Below the pieces are notes generated by a model. That model was not told the origin of the DNA and ran no database searches. It saw only the letters and a program-made list of their open reading frames with translations. A program made the translations under genes and the position numbers. DNA of 64,000 bases. It comes from Bacteroidales bacterium Bact_22. Lineage in GTDB: Bacteria; Bacteroidota; Bacteroidia; Bacteroidales; F082. Numbering within the stretch: position 1 is the first letter of the stretch; each line of letters starts with the position of its first letter. The stretch covers positions 1-64,000 of the forward strand of contig LUZN01000020.1 in assembly GCA_001603665.1 (NCBI GenBank), in the 5' to 3' direction. Positions 10,651-19,987 of this stretch are shown piece after piece.

Positions 10651-11079
10651 TGACGGGAGGTTCTGCATAGGAGAGAATATCAGGCAGCCGATAAGCGCGT
10701 AAAGGGCAACAGATACTAGCGAAAGCAGTATTATCGGTTTGTTGTTGTGATAGAACTTCCTGATAATGACAGCCATCACCGGGATTGAAGTGATAGGCAG
10801 CACAAGCACGAAAAGCCATACTGGGTATTTCCTTTGGAAAAGTATGATTTTTCGTGCTCTTCTTATCTGTTTTTTCGTGAGACGTTTTGTTCTGTTTTTA
10901 TAAAAATGATAAAGAATGATGTCGAAGAAGAAGTAGAAGAAGATGAATCCAAACACTGCTCCTGCTATCGTGGCTGCCAAGGTGACGCCAAACGACAGTC
11001 CTTCCGCCATTCCCGCCGCAGGCGCGAACAACGTCTTCACCGAAGCCGTCAGAAACACAGAAAAAATCTTCCAAAACAT
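10645..11079 (-). CDS. Uncharacterised polytopic membrane protein
   Basis: The 144-residue protein has about four hydrophobic helices: near residues 3-18, 28-55, 85-105 and 115-135. A very basic loop (KNRTKRLTKKQIRRARK) between the second and third probably faces the cytoplasm. No family is recognised with confidence. It stands alone on the minus strand, convergent with the ROK kinase and divergent from tRNA-Thr. Confidence 0.65.
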   Translation of the reverse strand: MFWKIFSVFLTASVKTLFAPAAGMAEGLSFGVTLAATIAGAVFGFIFFYFFFDIILYHFYKNRTKRLTKKQIRRARKIILFQRKYPVWLFVLVLPITSIPVMAVIIRKFYHNNKPIILLSLVSVALYALIGCLIFSPMQNLPSL

Positions 11080-11107
11080 TTTTTATCACATCAATTTAAA
11101 AAAGTTG

Positions 11108-11115
11108 TATCTTTG
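11108..11115 (+). promoter_or_regulatory. Promoter -7 element (TATCTTTG) for tRNA-Thr
   Basis: TATCTTTG lies 14 nt upstream of the tRNA-Thr 5' end, the same spacing as for the other tRNAs in this window. Confidence 0.65.
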
Positions 11116-11129
11116 CACCCGAAAAACAA

Positions 11130-11202
<73 letters not shown>

Positions 11203-11208
11203 CTTTTT

Positions 11209-13134
11209 TTATTTGTCAAGTATCTGATACACAGAGTTATTCGACTTGAATTCCGGCACAATGACCTTCATCTGCTTCACTATCTCGAAATCGTTGCATG
11301 TCGGAAGAATCTCAAGCAGTTTTCCAATCTCGTTGTTCACCTCATCCTCGGTATATTCACGCACCTTGGCGCGCATGATCTTCGGATGCTCGGTCGGGAT
11401 GGTGTTTTCCTTCGTCGCCAGCAACTCTTCGTATAGCTTCTCACCCGGACGCAGACCAGTGATCTCGATCTGGACGTCAGGCACATGCGACAATTTGATC
11501 ATCTTGCTTGCCAGGTCGTAGATCTTCACCGGCTTGCCCATGTCGAACACAAAGATATCGTCGTCATCGCCAATGGCACCAGCCTCCAGCACAAGGCTGC
11601 AGGCTTCCGGGATGGTCATGAAGTAACGGATGATGTTACGGTCGGTGACGGTGAGCGGTCCGCCATGAGCCAGCTGCTTCTTAAACAGCGGGATGACCGA
11701 ACCGTTGGAACCTAAAACGTTACCAAAACGCGTGGTCACGAACTTAGTCTTACTATTTCTGCTCTGCGTGTAAATCTCGGCGATACGCTTGGTGGCACCC
11801 ATCACGTTGGTAGGGTTCACAGCCTTGTCGGTCGAGATCATCACAAACTTCTCAACGCCATATTTTATTGCCAAATCCGACACTATCTTTGTTCCGAAAA
11901 CGTTGACAAACACCGCCTCGTAAGGGAAACTCTCCATCAAAGGCACGTGCTTGTAGGCTGCTGCATGATAGATAATCTGGGGCTGGTATTTCTCAAACAC
12001 CTCAGTCATCTTGTTGATATCCTTCACGTTACCCACCACAAACTCCTTCGGCACCGCGATGTGACGGTAAGGATCCTCGTTGTTCAGCTCAAACTGCAAA
12101 TCATACATCGGCGACTCGGCCTGGTCGAACATCACAAGGCATTTCGGGTTGTGCTGCAGCACCTGACGGCAAATCTCGCTACCTATCGAACCGGCCGCGC
12201 CAGTCACCATCACCACCTTGCCTTCAAGCTCGTGTTTCACATTTTCCTTACCTAAAACTATAGGGTCTCTTTCAAGCAAATCTTCAATCTTAATATCTTG
12301 AATCTGATTGAAATTCAATTGGTTACCGTTGATCCATGAGTCAACGTGAGGCACCGATTTCACCGACACGCCGAGGTCGATGAGCTTGTTGACGATGTCA
12401 TTACGTTTATCGATACTCAAACTCGGCATAGCCAAAATAATCATATCGACACTGTATTTCTGGATGAAACCTTTGTTAAGAACCGCCTCAGGCTTGCGGA
12501 TACGCACTCCGTTGACGGCTTTTCCGATCTTCGATGACGAGTCGTCGACAAACGAAACGATGTTGTATTGCGTCGAAGTGTCTTGATACAGAGCGTTTTG
12601 CGTGATAGGACCTGCGTCGCCGGCACCATAGATGATGACGTTGATCTTATTAGGCTGAGGACGCAGATATTCATTGTAAACACGACGTATCAGAAGTCGG
12701 GCCACGACCAAGAACACCAAGGCGACGATACACGTCAGGAAGAGCGTGAGATAATTAGGGAAGAACTTGTCGAGTACTTGTAAACCTTCTATGTTGTTAA
12801 TCAAATACTTACAGATACCAAGGGCGAGAAATACCCATATGGTCGTCCGGGTAATTGTCTCAATATCTTTAAAACCGGTATATCTGACAAGACCTTTATA
12901 TGATCCTGTAACCAGAAAACCTATTATAAAAAACAGCAAAACAGAAGTGGTTCCTTGGAAAAAGAATAATAATGTCGGCTTTGTGTAGTTTGGATAATAA
13001 CCTACCAAAGGGACGAAAACCAACGCCATTATCACGATAAAAATATCGAAAACAAGGGCGTAAGCTCTTGATAATGAACCTGAATTCCGTTTTCCGAAAA
13101 ACAACTTCGCGATATTAGTTAAAAGTTTCCTCAT
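11209..13134 (-). CDS. CapD/WbpM-like nucleoside-diphosphate-sugar epimerase/dehydratase
   Basis: The 641-residue inner-membrane enzyme has four or five N-terminal helices (about residues 20-155), a first Rossmann-like domain from about 160, and a catalytic short-chain dehydrogenase domain with VTGAAGSIGSE near residue 300 and ISTDKAVNPTNVMGATKR further on. Family members (CapD, WbpM, FlaA1-like) make 4-keto-6-deoxy UDP-amino sugars from UDP-GlcNAc for O-antigen or capsule. It is the last gene of the minus-strand nucleotide-sugar block, 43 nt after manC, with a 20-bp duplication in the gap. The exact product sugar is not determined. Confidence 0.92.
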   Translation of the reverse strand: MRKLLTNIAKLFFGKRNSGSLSRAYALVFDIFIVIMALVFVPLVGYYPNYTKPTLLFFFQGTTSVLLFFIIGFLVTGSYKGLVRYTGFKDIETITRTTIWVFLALGICKYLINNIEGLQVLDKFFPNYLTLFLTCIVALVFLVVARLLIRRVYNEYLRPQPNKINVIIYGAGDAGPITQNALYQDTSTQYNIVSFVDDSSSKIGKAVNGVRIRKPEAVLNKGFIQKYSVDMIILAMPSLSIDKRNDIVNKLIDLGVSVKSVPHVDSWINGNQLNFNQIQDIKIEDLLERDPIVLGKENVKHELEGKVVMVTGAAGSIGSEICRQVLQHNPKCLVMFDQAESPMYDLQFELNNEDPYRHIAVPKEFVVGNVKDINKMTEVFEKYQPQIIYHAAAYKHVPLMESFPYEAVFVNVFGTKIVSDLAIKYGVEKFVMISTDKAVNPTNVMGATKRIAEIYTQSRNSKTKFVTTRFGNVLGSNGSVIPLFKKQLAHGGPLTVTDRNIIRYFMTIPEACSLVLEAGAIGDDDDIFVFDMGKPVKIYDLASKMIKLSHVPDVQIEITGLRPGEKLYEELLATKENTIPTEHPKIMRAKVREYTEDEVNNEIGKLLEILPTCNDFEIVKQMKVIVPEFKSNNSVYQILDK

Positions 13135-13173
13135 AGTATATTAGTTTTAAAAATAGTATATTAGTTTTAAAAA
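13134..13173. repeat. 20-bp tandem duplication between manC and the CapD-like gene
   Basis: The unit TAGTATATTAGTTTTAAAAA occurs twice in a row without change (13134-13153 and 13154-13173), just upstream of the CapD-like start codon. It looks like a recent local duplication in the intergenic gap. Confidence 0.85.
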
Positions 13174-13177
13174 AGTT

Positions 13178-14224
13178 CTATTTTTGCCATTCTTTGATGA
13201 GTTGCTCGTCTTGCATTTTACAGATGAGAAGACAGTTGTTGTCGTCGACAACTATGTAATTATCAAGACCTTGCACTATCACCTTCTTCCTTCCGTAGGA
13301 ACGCACCACGCAGTCTTTGCTGTCGACCATCTGTATGTTTTCGCCGATGAGCGCGTTCTTGTTCGCGTCGTAAGGAATATGGGTGTAAAGACTGCCCCAG
13401 GTGCCGATGTCGCTCCATCCGAAACTGGCCGGATACACTAGCACATCCTTCGATTTCTCCATCACTGCGTAGTCGATGCTGATGTTCGGACAGGTCGGGA
13501 AGAGCTCGTCGACGACTTTTTGCTCGTCGTTTTTGTAGAAATGTGGCTCGATTTTGTCGAAAACCGCTGCCAAATCGGGCACTAGCTTAGCTATCGTGTT
13601 GACAACCATCTTCACGTTCCAGATGAAGATGCCTGCGTTCCAGTAATATCCGCCGTCGGCCAAGTATTTCTTGGCTGTCTCGAGGTTCGGCTTCTCTTTG
13701 AAAGCCTCCACTTTCTGGATCTTCTCCTTCGAGTTGGCATCGACCGACTTGATGTAGCCGTAGCCTGTCTCCGGACGTGTCGGCATCATACCGAGCGTCA
13801 CGATGACGTCGTTATTCTTAGTATATTCAAGCGATTCCTTTATTACTTCCTGGAAATGCGGCACGTTGAGCACCAGATGGTCGGCTGGCGAGAACACCAG
13901 GTTCGCGTCGGGGTATTTGGCGTAGATCTTACGGCTCACATACTCGATGCAAGGTGCTGTGTTGCGCATGATTGGCTCCATAAGTATCTGAGTCTCAGGT
14001 ACTTCTGGAAGTTGCCGCATCACAATATCTTTATATTTCTTAGATGTCACAATCCACACATGGTCAGGACTGATGATGCCTGCGAAACGCTCCACTGTGA
14101 GCTGGATCATCGTCTTGCCGATGCCCATCACGTCGATAAACTGTTTCGGCTTCTCGGGTATCGACATAGGCCAGAAACGCGAGCCGACGCCGCCTGCCAT
14201 GATAATCAAATGATTGTTATTCAT
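13178..14224 (-). CDS. manC: Mannose-1-phosphate guanylyltransferase
   Basis: The 348-residue nucleotidyltransferase makes GDP-mannose from mannose-1-phosphate and GTP. The signature AGGVGSRFWPMS lies at about residues 10-21, and EKPKQF follows it. Later family segments include FSPADHLV, FKEKPN and WNAGIFIW. It has only the nucleotidyltransferase and short beta-helix part, without the phosphomannose isomerase domain found in bifunctional forms (about 470 residues). It follows galE by 11 nt, so the operon supplies GDP-mannose to glycan assembly. Confidence 0.94.
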   Translation of the reverse strand: MNNNHLIIMAGGVGSRFWPMSIPEKPKQFIDVMGIGKTMIQLTVERFAGIISPDHVWIVTSKKYKDIVMRQLPEVPETQILMEPIMRNTAPCIEYVSRKIYAKYPDANLVFSPADHLVLNVPHFQEVIKESLEYTKNNDVIVTLGMMPTRPETGYGYIKSVDANSKEKIQKVEAFKEKPNLETAKKYLADGGYYWNAGIFIWNVKMVVNTIAKLVPDLAAVFDKIEPHFYKNDEQKVVDELFPTCPNISIDYAVMEKSKDVLVYPASFGWSDIGTWGSLYTHIPYDANKNALIGENIQMVDSKDCVVRSYGRKKVIVQGLDNYIVVDDNNCLLICKMQDEQLIKEWQK

Positions 14225-14235
14225 ATTTTTTTCGT

Positions 14236-15285
14236 TTATTTATCAATTTTAAAACAAGTCTTGCCTTCGCGATAGGCTTTCTCCCATTCCCAGGCGCTGC
14301 GTGTCATGTCGTCGAGGCTGCGCTCGGCCTTCCATCCCAGTTCTTTGTTGGTGTAGGTCGGGTCGGCCCAGATTTTCACTATGTCGCCAGCTCTGCGGCC
14401 TACTATCTCGTATTTCAGTTTCACGCCATTGCTGCGCTCGAATGACTTGATGATGTCCAAAACCGAGTATCCGGTGCCAGTTCCGACGTTAAACACCTCG
14501 AAGCGTGCTTTCATCTTACCTTGAATCATGCGTTCCACAGCTTTCACGTGGGCTTTCGCGAGGTCCATGATGTGGATGTAGTCGCGGATTGGCGTCCCGT
14601 CGGGTGTGTCGTAGTCGTTGCCAAACACTCTGAGGTATGGACGGATGCCGTAGGCTGTCTGTGTGACATAAGGCATGAGGTTGGCCGGCACTCCGAATGG
14701 CAGCTCGCCGAGTTTTGAGCTGTCGTGTGCTCCGACAGGGTTGAAATAACGTAACGCTATGGCGTTCAAGCCTTTATAAGCCGTGATGCAGTCCTGCATT
14801 ATCTCTTCGGCGATCTGTTTGGTGTTACCGTAAGGACATTCGGCCTTCTTGATAGGCGCTTTCTCCGAAATAGGAAGGTTTTCGGGGTCAGGCTCGCCGT
14901 AGACGGTGCACGACGACGAGAAAACGAGGTTTTGCACGCCGTATTTGTCCATCGATTCGAGTATGTTCATCAACGAATCGAGGTTGTTGCGGTAGTATTT
15001 CAACGGCTGTTCCACCGACTCGCCGACCGCTTTGTGCGCGGCGAAGTGAATCACGCCTTTAATGTCCTGGTGACGTTTGAAGAAATCGTCGACTTTTTGG
15101 CGGTCGGCGAGGTCAAAGCATTCAAATTCAGGCTTCTTTCCTGTTATTGATGCGATGGCGTCGAGCGCCTCGATGCGCGAGTTAAACAAGGCATCGACGA
15201 TGATAACATCATAGCCTTGCTGCTGCAGTTCGACTGTAGTGTGCGAACCGATAAATCCCGTGCCGCCTGTAACTAATATCTTCAT
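14236..15285 (-). CDS. galE: UDP-glucose 4-epimerase
   Basis: The 349-residue short-chain dehydrogenase family enzyme interconverts UDP-glucose and UDP-galactose (or the GlcNAc forms). It has NAD-binding GGTGFIGSH at residues 6-14, SSSCTVYG, and the catalytic tyrosine-lysine pair in YGNTK. The ATG at 15285 gives the canonical MKILVTGGTGF; a TTG further upstream would run into wlbA. One base separates it from the wlbA stop, consistent with co-translation. Confidence 0.94.
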   Translation of the reverse strand: MKILVTGGTGFIGSHTTVELQQQGYDVIIVDALFNSRIEALDAIASITGKKPEFECFDLADRQKVDDFFKRHQDIKGVIHFAAHKAVGESVEQPLKYYRNNLDSLMNILESMDKYGVQNLVFSSSCTVYGEPDPENLPISEKAPIKKAECPYGNTKQIAEEIMQDCITAYKGLNAIALRYFNPVGAHDSSKLGELPFGVPANLMPYVTQTAYGIRPYLRVFGNDYDTPDGTPIRDYIHIMDLAKAHVKAVERMIQGKMKARFEVFNVGTGTGYSVLDIIKSFERSNGVKLKYEIVGRRAGDIVKIWADPTYTNKELGWKAERSLDDMTRSAWEWEKAYREGKTCFKIDK

Positions 15286-15286
15286 A

Positions 15287-16255
15287 TTACCTCCAACCAA
15301 ACGGATGATTTGACAATGGCAGCTTCGCCAAAGGATGGTAATCTCCTACCAATCCCACTGGTTTCGCATTCCTAATATCATAAACTATCTCGATGCAGTT
15401 GCGGGCCTCTGAAATGCGGAAGCCTTCGCCTGCAAGTATCTTCTCATAACTCTTGGTGTGCAGCTCGGTGAAACCTGCGCTGAACTCAAACTCGGAGCCG
15501 TCAATCATGATGGTACGATAGGTCTTTTTTTCACCTTGAACGGCGTTTTCCGGAAGTGTGTCGGCGTTGATACTCAAGAAGTAACGCACTCTGGCCTTAG
15601 GCATCTCGAGGTAGCCTGCCACACGGTCGTGCGTCGACACGTGCACCACGCTCTTTGTCACCGGACCGAAAATCCACGACAGCATGTCGTAGAAATGAAT
15701 TCCGATGTTGGTGGCTATGCCTCCGCTCTTGTTTTCGTTGCCTTTCCACGAGGTGTAGTACCAGTTGCCTCTCGCGGTGATATATGTCAGGTCGACGTCG
15801 TAAATCTTGTCTTTCGGACCTTCGTCAATCTTCTTTTTCAATGCCACTATGGAGTCGTGCAGACGCAGCTGAAGTATAGTAAATGCTTTATGTCCCGTAG
15901 CTTGTTCCACTTTTTCCAACGCGTCGATATTCCAAGGGTTGAGCACCACAGGCTTCTCGCAGATGACGTCGGCACCGAGACGCAGTCCGTAGCGGGTGTG
16001 TGCGTCGTGCAGGTAGTTTGGCGTGCAAACTGTCACATAATCGATATTTGTGCCACGCTCGATGAGGCGTGTGTTATGACGGTCGAAGAGCTCCTGTTCG
16101 GTGAAAAACGCCGCATTCGGGAAATAACTGTCCATGATGCCCACCGAATCGCTCTTGTCGTAGGCCGAAACCATGTTGTTTCCCGTGTCTTTTATCGCCT
16201 TCAAATGTCTCGGGGCGATATAACCTCCAACTCCGATAATCGCAAAATTCTTCAT
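15287..16255 (-). CDS. wlbA: UDP-N-acetylglucosaminuronate 3-dehydrogenase (WlbA/WbpB type)
   Basis: The 322-residue Gfo/Idh/MocA oxidoreductase oxidises C3 of UDP-GlcNAc uronate, a step to UDP-2,3-diacetamido-glucuronate. The N-terminus MKNFAIIGVGGYIAPRH is the WlbA-type NAD site. Catalytic Lys101 lies in CEKPVV, and the second domain has GGIATNIGIHFYD. Similarity to Bordetella WlbA is recognisable along the whole length. The next enzyme needed, a WlbC/WbpE aminotransferase, is not in the window, though the acetyltransferase WlbB is next door. Confidence 0.9.
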   Translation of the reverse strand: MKNFAIIGVGGYIAPRHLKAIKDTGNNMVSAYDKSDSVGIMDSYFPNAAFFTEQELFDRHNTRLIERGTNIDYVTVCTPNYLHDAHTRYGLRLGADVICEKPVVLNPWNIDALEKVEQATGHKAFTILQLRLHDSIVALKKKIDEGPKDKIYDVDLTYITARGNWYYTSWKGNENKSGGIATNIGIHFYDMLSWIFGPVTKSVVHVSTHDRVAGYLEMPKARVRYFLSINADTLPENAVQGEKKTYRTIMIDGSEFEFSAGFTELHTKSYEKILAGEGFRISEARNCIEIVYDIRNAKPVGLVGDYHPLAKLPLSNHPFGWR

Positions 16256-16285
16256 TTTTTAATCTAAAAAACCCTTAACTATCAA

Positions 16286-16332
16286 CTATTTAACTACTTT
16301 AAACTTTCAACTTTAAACTTTCAACTTTCAAT
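16286..16332. repeat. AAGTTGA-type dispersed repeat at the 3' end of wlbB
   Basis: The run of CTTTCAACTTTAAA units on the plus strand (AAAGTTGAAAGTTTAAAGTTG on the minus) resembles repeats at 35982 and 47291. It extends into the wlbB reading frame and encodes its last eleven or so residues. Confidence 0.6.
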
Positions 16333-16853
16333 TCGTATTGTCTCCCGCATTCACATTTCAAATCTTCACCCAGTTTTTTCCCGCACTCGCAGACCCAGCC
16401 GATCTGTCGTGCCGGCACTCCTGCCATCAGGGCGTAGTCTTTCACATCTTTCGTCACTACCGCTCCGGCCGCGATGAGCGCGCACTTTCCGACGGTGTGG
16501 CCGCATACCACTGTGCAGTTGGCACCCAGCGACGCACCTTCTTTTATTAGTGTCTTCGCATAAACGCCGTGCGCCGGAAAGTGCGCGCGTGGTGTCACGA
16601 CGTTAGTAAATACGCAGCTCGGACCGCAGAACACGTTGTCTTCAATCTCCACGCCCTCATACACCGACACGTTGTTCTGAATCCTGACGCCGTTCCCTAT
16701 CTTTACATTGTTTCCGATGTTGACATTCTGCCCGAGGGAGCAGTCTTTCCCTATCACCGCGCCCTTCTGGATATGACAGAAATGCCAGATTTTGGTGCCG
16801 TCGCCAACGACGGCACCTTCATCTATAAAACTCGATTCGTGTTTATAAAACAT
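16299..16853 (-). CDS. wlbB: UDP-3-amino-GlcNAcA N-acetyltransferase (WlbB/WbpD type)
   Basis: The 184-residue left-handed beta-helix acetyltransferase acts after amination in UDP-2,3-diacetamido-glucuronate synthesis. Hexapeptide repeats run from about residue 10 to 150, with the family stretch KIWHFCHIQ near 21 and the active-site region [11 protein letters not shown]-terminal CECGKKL and CECGRQ pair looks like a small zinc ribbon. The last residues ([11 protein letters not shown]) are encoded by a dispersed repeat, so the original stop may have been lost. Its ATG overlaps the nagB stop (TAATG). Confidence 0.9.
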   Translation of the reverse strand: MFYKHESSFIDEGAVVGDGTKIWHFCHIQKGAVIGKDCSLGQNVNIGNNVKIGNGVRIQNNVSVYEGVEIEDNVFCGPSCVFTNVVTPRAHFPAHGVYAKTLIKEGASLGANCTVVCGHTVGKCALIAAGAVVTKDVKDYALMAGVPARQIGWVCECGKKLGEDLKCECGRQYELKVESLKLKV

Positions 16854-17644
16854 TATAAGTTACCTTTTTCAATGTCTTTGAAATAGTTCACCGTTCCGAC
16901 TTTCAGCTCTTCTGTGGCTGCGTCGTCACACACGATGATGCCTTTCGGATGCATCTGCAATGCGCTCACAGTGCATAGATGGCAGACTCCGCCTTCGATG
17001 GCCTGTGCCAAGGCGCGTGCCTTGTTGTGACCGTTGGCGAGAATCATCACCTCGTCGCTGTCCATCACAGTGCCCACACCGACTGTCAAAGCGGTCTTCG
17101 GCACCTTGTTGATGTCGTTCTCAAAGAAACGTGAGTTGGCAATGATGGTATCTGTGGTCAACGACTTCACACGTGTGCGTGATGTCAGCGATGAGCCTGG
17201 CTCGTTGAAGGCGATGTGACCGTCAGGACCGATGCCGCCCATAAACAGATGGATGCCGCCGTATTTCTTGATCTTTGCCTCGTAGTTGGCGCATTCTTTC
17301 TCAAGATCTTTGGCGTTTCCATTGAGGATATTGACATTTTCCTTCTTAATGTCGATGTGCTTGAAGAAATTGTTCCACATGAATGAGTGGTAGCTCTCCG
17401 GATGGTTCTCAGGGATCTGCACATATTCATCCATGTTGAACGTCACGACGTTCTTAAACGACACCTTGCCGGCCTTGTAAGCCTTGATGAGGGCTTTGTA
17501 AGTGCCAATAGGTGTTGAGCCTGTCGGCAAGCCGAGGATGAAAGGCTTCTTTGCCGTTGGCTTGAATTCGTTGATTCTGCGGACGATATGATTTGCCGCC
17601 CACTGTGACATCTTGTCGTAATTAGGTTCAATGATAACTCTCAT
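16853..17644 (-). CDS. nagB: Glucosamine-6-phosphate deaminase
   Basis: The 263-residue cytosolic enzyme converts glucosamine-6-phosphate to fructose-6-phosphate and ammonia, linking amino sugars to glycolysis. It shows [13 protein letters not shown] near residue 38, FNMDEYVQI with the catalytic aspartate, and [17 protein letters not shown]. Length and motifs are normal. It lies between DUF4954 and wlbB in the nucleotide-sugar operon, where it could balance the pool used for UDP-GlcNAc. Confidence 0.95.
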   Translation of the reverse strand: MRVIIEPNYDKMSQWAANHIVRRINEFKPTAKKPFILGLPTGSTPIGTYKALIKAYKAGKVSFKNVVTFNMDEYVQIPENHPESYHSFMWNNFFKHIDIKKENVNILNGNAKDLEKECANYEAKIKKYGGIHLFMGGIGPDGHIAFNEPGSSLTSRTRVKSLTTDTIIANSRFFENDINKVPKTALTVGVGTVMDSDEVMILANGHNKARALAQAIEGGVCHLCTVSALQMHPKGIIVCDDAATEELKVGTVNYFKDIEKGNL

Positions 17645-17665
17645 ATTGCTTATAGTTTAATAGTT

Positions 17666-19873
17666 TTATTTAATCAATTCTCTAGCATCGGCGATATATT
17701 GCATCGCTTGCTCAGTTTCTTTCTTAATCTGTTTTACGAAGCTGTTGTCTTCCAGCTTGCCGTTCACCGCGTCACGCTCGGCCTCATTGCGGAATGTCGA
17801 GTTGCGGATCACGTTTTCGTAGTCTTTCTTCCTCGAAAGATAAACCTGTTCGCAGACGTACTGAAGCACTTTTTCGCCTCTGTTAAGGGCATCCGCGAAG
17901 ATTTCTTTTGTCAAAGAAGGACATTTATTGTAGATGAATCTCAAAGCCTGATAGCTGTGTAACAGCTTGTCGGTCTGGTACTTAGTCCACAGCTCGTTGT
18001 AACGGTTGTGGATGTCATCCCAGCTGTCGAGCTTGCCGCTGCAGATGTCGTCGATGAGCTTCTCGAGGTCGTCTTCCGTCACGAGCTGTCCACCGAGGTT
18101 GATCCACTCGCGCTGACGTACGTTGGTGAGACGTTTGCACATCTGTTCGAACGTCTCTTTCGGATGTATCTCCATATGGTAGACAAGATTTTTCACCGCA
18201 TAGTAGATGATCATGTCTTCGTAGGCGTGATAAGCCTCATAAGGCTTGAGTATCACAACCTTACGATGCGATTTCTCCATCTCTTCGCCGAGGACTTCGA
18301 GACCTTTAACCACGTTTTTATCTCCGTTGAGGAGCCTATGTCCGAGCTCACGCAGGGTGTAGTATTCTTGCTCAGGATTCTCGCCTTTCGAGCGCAGATA
18401 AGCCTTGGCAGTCCACACCTCGAGGAGCTTGCGGCCAGCTATGACTTCTTCCATAGTGTCAGGCGCAAATGTCTCAAACTCAATGTTTTGGATGCGGCGT
18501 TTACGCTTGTCGCGCTTCTGGTATTTCGAGGTGTTACGCGCTATGGCGTACATGTTGTACATCCACCAGTATGCCGGCATCACCTCGAGCTGATCCTTGG
18601 CCATGTTGTTGTTTACCAACGCAAACGGCAACTTGATGTTCATCTCGTTAGGATAGTCGGCCTTCGAGAGGAGGGTGAATGATGCGAACTTCGACGAGTG
18701 CTTCACACTTGAGCAAAGTCCAGGCCAGAAGCCACGTTTCGCTACTATCTCACCATCGGTTGCGCGGCTGTTGTGGTTCGAACCCAGCGTCGCACCGGCG
18801 GCCATATTGCTCTGTCCCATGACGCAGGCAGCGATGAGGAACGAGTTGTTGTGATGCTGCTCATGAGCCGGGAAGATGAGGTTGTTCAACACCTCGCAGC
18901 AAGATATTGTCGAGTTGTCGCCGAGGATTGAGTAGATGACGCGTGCTCCGTATTTCAGGTTACAGTTGTCGCCGATCACGAAACGTGTCGCCACTACCGA
19001 ATAGAAGATGTGGCAGCCGTAGCCCACGATGCCGTTGACGAGTATCACGCCTTCGCCGATCTGTGTCGGCTCTTCCTCCGATGAGTTGATGGTGATGTTT
19101 TTCAGCTTACTTGCACCTTTGATGTAGCAGCACGGACCGACCTTCGCGTCTTTGATGATCCATGAGTTCTTGATCACGCAGCCTTCGCCTATCGTGCCGT
19201 AGTAACCTCTGCGGCTGTCGTAGGCTTTGTTGGTGATTTCGAACAGACGGTCCTGAAGCTTTGTGATATCGGTGTATTTTGCCCAGAGGTAGGCGTCGGC
19301 GGTGATCATGCCGTCGAAAGGCAGCACCTTACGTCCGCCGGCCTCGTTCATGAGCTCCAGCCACACACGCACGTCTTCCGGCTCGCCTTCTTTCAGTATG
19401 CCGTTGCCGAACTTCGAGTGGTCGGTACACGAAACCTCATGGATGTTGAAGAGTATGCATTTGTCGCCGATGATGTAGTTGGCGATGTAATGCACGTCGT
19501 GGATGGCCACGTAGTCGCCGATGTCGCACGAGATGATGGTGCTGTCGGTGATTCCGCACGTCATCTTCAGGTCATGGTACTGAAGCACCACGTTTTTTAT
19601 GGTTCCAATCCGCACTAAACCATAAAAACGATTGTTTTTGACCAGGTTGGTATCAAACTCGTCGGTGACGAGGATGTCGTCCCAACTTGTGGCAGTGTTG
19701 CTGTTCTTCACCAAGCGCTCGATCTCGTCGGAACGCAAGTGACGCCAGCCCTTTTCCGGTTCTTTTACCTGCTGGTTTCTGAAAGAGTACTGATCGAGAC
19801 CTTTCTTCAGATATTTCTTATCGATGAAGTTCTCGTAGATACTCTCGTATGGTAATAAAGTTACTTTTTCCAT
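17666..19873 (-). CDS. DUF4954-family protein with a left-handed beta-helix
   Basis: The 735-residue protein has a beta-helix region of hexapeptide-like repeats from about residue 75 to 150 and again from about 225 to 400 (examples IGEGVILVNGIVGYG and IGDNCNLKYGARVIY). A mostly helical, charged C-terminal half follows. The beta-helix fold is shared with sugar-nucleotide acyltransferases and nucleotidyltransferases, but no catalytic motif was identified. Known members are found mainly in Bacteroidetes and spirochaetes, and the function is unknown. Its place between rmlB and nagB suggests a role in amino-sugar or nucleotide-sugar metabolism; this is inference. Confidence 0.8.
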   Translation of the reverse strand: MEKVTLLPYESIYENFIDKKYLKKGLDQYSFRNQQVKEPEKGWRHLRSDEIERLVKNSNTATSWDDILVTDEFDTNLVKNNRFYGLVRIGTIKNVVLQYHDLKMTCGITDSTIISCDIGDYVAIHDVHYIANYIIGDKCILFNIHEVSCTDHSKFGNGILKEGEPEDVRVWLELMNEAGGRKVLPFDGMITADAYLWAKYTDITKLQDRLFEITNKAYDSRRGYYGTIGEGCVIKNSWIIKDAKVGPCCYIKGASKLKNITINSSEEEPTQIGEGVILVNGIVGYGCHIFYSVVATRFVIGDNCNLKYGARVIYSILGDNSTISCCEVLNNLIFPAHEQHHNNSFLIAACVMGQSNMAAGATLGSNHNSRATDGEIVAKRGFWPGLCSSVKHSSKFASFTLLSKADYPNEMNIKLPFALVNNNMAKDQLEVMPAYWWMYNMYAIARNTSKYQKRDKRKRRIQNIEFETFAPDTMEEVIAGRKLLEVWTAKAYLRSKGENPEQEYYTLRELGHRLLNGDKNVVKGLEVLGEEMEKSHRKVVILKPYEAYHAYEDMIIYYAVKNLVYHMEIHPKETFEQMCKRLTNVRQREWINLGGQLVTEDDLEKLIDDICSGKLDSWDDIHNRYNELWTKYQTDKLLHSYQALRFIYNKCPSLTKEIFADALNRGEKVLQYVCEQVYLSRKKDYENVIRNSTFRNEAERDAVNGKLEDNSFVKQIKKETEQAMQYIADARELIK

Positions 19874-19987
19874 TTTTTAAAAATTAGGGTTATTTTACTT
19901 AAGTGAATTACAAAATATCCCTAGAATCACGGCCAAGGTGTAACTACACGCGCATATCTACACTTCGATTTGATTATATGTGATAAC

